Below, piece after piece: positions 4,240 to 5,179 of a stretch of DNA of 5,179 nucleotides. The stretch comes from Clostridiaceae bacterium (lineage in GTDB: Bacteria > Bacillota > Clostridia > Oscillospirales > Acutalibacteraceae). The first letter of the stretch is position 1; the number at the start of each line of letters is the position of its first letter. The DNA is taken from assembly GCA_016293225.1 (NCBI GenBank), contig JAEDEQ010000101.1, positions 1 through 5,179 on the forward strand, in the 5' to 3' direction. The notes beneath the pieces are model-generated. The model saw only the letters and a program-made list of their open reading frames with translations. It was not told the origin of the DNA and made no database searches. The position numbers and the translations under genes were made by a program.

Positions 4240-5179
4240 TTCTTGTTACCGGAGGCGCCGGCTTTATCGGCTCCCATACCTGCATTGAGCTTTTGAAGGC
4301 CGGCTATGACGTTGTGGTTGTGGATAACTTTTACAACAGCAAACGCGAAGCGCTCAGAAGAACAGCAGAACTTGCAAAAAAGGAATTTGCGTTCTATGAA
4401 TGCGATATCCGCGACGAAGAGGGTCTTGACAAGGTTTTCAAAAACGAAAAGATTGATGCGGTCATTCACTTTGCCGGACTCAAATCCGTTCCCGAATCCT
4501 GCAAAAAGCCGCTTGAATACTATGACAACAATATCGGCGGAACGCTGACCCTTTGCCGTGTTATGAAAAAGAACGGCTGCCGGAGGATTGTTTTCAGCTC
4601 CTCCGCAACGGTTTACGGAATGAACAATCCCTCGCCGCTCAAGGAGACCATGCCCACTGGCGGAACAACAAATCCTTACGGAACAACAAAATATATGATC
4701 GAGCTTATCCTTAAGGATCTTTATACTGCGGATAATCAGTGGTCAATCAGCCTTTTGCGCTATTTCAATCCTATCGGAGCGCATGAAAGCGGCATTATCG
4801 GCGAAGATCCCAACGGTATTCCGAACAACCTTATGCCGTATATCACTCAGGTGGCAATCGGCAAGCGCGAATATCTCAATGTATTCGGCGATGATTACGA
4901 CACACCGGACGGAACCGGCGTGCGCGATTACATTCATGTTGTTGACCTTGCTCTCGGCCATGTCAAGGCGGTTGACCGCGTCCTTTCGCAAAGGGGCTGC
5001 GAGGCATTCAATCTCGGAACAGGCGTTGGCTACAGCGTTCTTGACGTTGTTCACGCATTTGAAAAGGCGAGCGGCGTAACTGTCAATTATAAGATTGGGC
5101 CGCGCCGTCCGGGCGATATTGCAACCTGCTATTCCGATCCGAGCAAGGCGCAGGAGGTTCTCGGCTGGAAAGCGGAGAG
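4233..5179 (+). CDS. galE: UDP-glucose 4-epimerase GalE (3' end outside window)
   Basis: This cytosolic NAD-dependent enzyme interconverts UDP-glucose and UDP-galactose in the Leloir pathway and supplies UDP-galactose for surface polysaccharides. The 315 visible residues read MSILVTGGAGFIGSH (NAD-binding GGAGFIG at 7-13), D31 after the second strand, HFAGLKSV (79-86), FSSSATVYG (121-129) with the catalytic Ser124, and NPYGTTK (147-153) with Tyr149 and Lys153, the same numbering as the E. coli enzyme. Further family segments are RYFNPIGAH (176-184), RDYIHVVDLA (231-240), FNLGTG (259-264) and RRPGDIATCYSDPSKA (291-306). About 20-25 residues are missing compared with the usual 335-340. GAGGTG (4220-4225) lies 7 nt before the ATG. 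The residue at the position of E. coli Tyr299 is Cys299, as in the human enzyme, so the protein may also accept UDP-GlcNAc/GalNAc. It diverges from ksgA. Confidence 0.97.
   Translation, partial: MSILVTGGAGFIGSHTCIELLKAGYDVVVVDNFYNSKREALRRTAELAKKEFAFYECDIRDEEGLDKVFKNEKIDAVIHFAGLKSVPESCKKPLEYYDNNIGGTLTLCRVMKKNGCRRIVFSSSATVYGMNNPSPLKETMPTGGTTNPYGTTKYMIELILKDLYTADNQWSISLLRYFNPIGAHESGIIGEDPNGIPNNLMPYITQVAIGKREYLNVFGDDYDTPDGTGVRDYIHVVDLALGHVKAVDRVLSQRGCEAFNLGTGVGYSVLDVVHAFEKASGVTVNYKIGPRRPGDIATCYSDPSKAQEVLGWKAE

Overview
The window looks like a chromosomal segment from a low-to-moderate GC Gram-positive bacterium, most likely a gut-type Clostridia (Oscillospiraceae-like). The signs are strong purine-rich Shine-Dalgarno sites, near-consensus sigma-A promoters, AT-rich intergenic DNA, Rho-independent terminators, and a membrane protein resembling clostridial sensor-kinase input modules. 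No phage, transposase, CRISPR, rRNA or tRNA gene is visible. The organism call is inference; no taxonomic marker was searched.

Layout. (1) 17-1169, minus strand: a self-contained one-gene unit. It has a perfect -35/-10 promoter, a good ribosome binding site, a 340-residue NAD(P)-binding extended-SDR-like protein with a tandem stop, and a terminator at 11-44. (2) 1170-1831: about 660 bp with no convincing gene, but dense in repeats and potential RNA structure. It holds a hairpin-rich block (1322-1489), five copies of TTTTCAACA in both orientations (1591-1804), two short direct repeats about two helical turns apart, and a long-range inverted repeat. (3) 1832-4239, minus strand: a two-gene operon of ksgA/rsmA (16S rRNA dimethyladenosine transferase) followed, with a 20-bp overlap, by a 438-residue polytopic membrane protein. 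The operon ends in a 13-bp-stem terminator. (4) 4233-5179, plus strand: galE (UDP-glucose 4-epimerase), cut by the window edge about two dozen residues before its expected C-terminus.

How the parts work together. ksgA and galE diverge from one compact 76-bp region. A perfect 11-bp inverted repeat there carries a TATAAT on each strand, so the predicted start sites are only a few bases apart and the two polymerases should compete. The ksgA -35 also lies across the galE start codon. In the ksgA leader, the Shine-Dalgarno sits in the loop of a 7-bp hairpin, and the membrane-protein gene is probably translationally coupled to ksgA.

The items most worth a second look are the membrane protein, which looks like the sensing half of a histidine kinase with no kinase half; the symmetric divergent promoter; the repeat-rich intergenic region; and the SDR whose catalytic lysine appears replaced by arginine.
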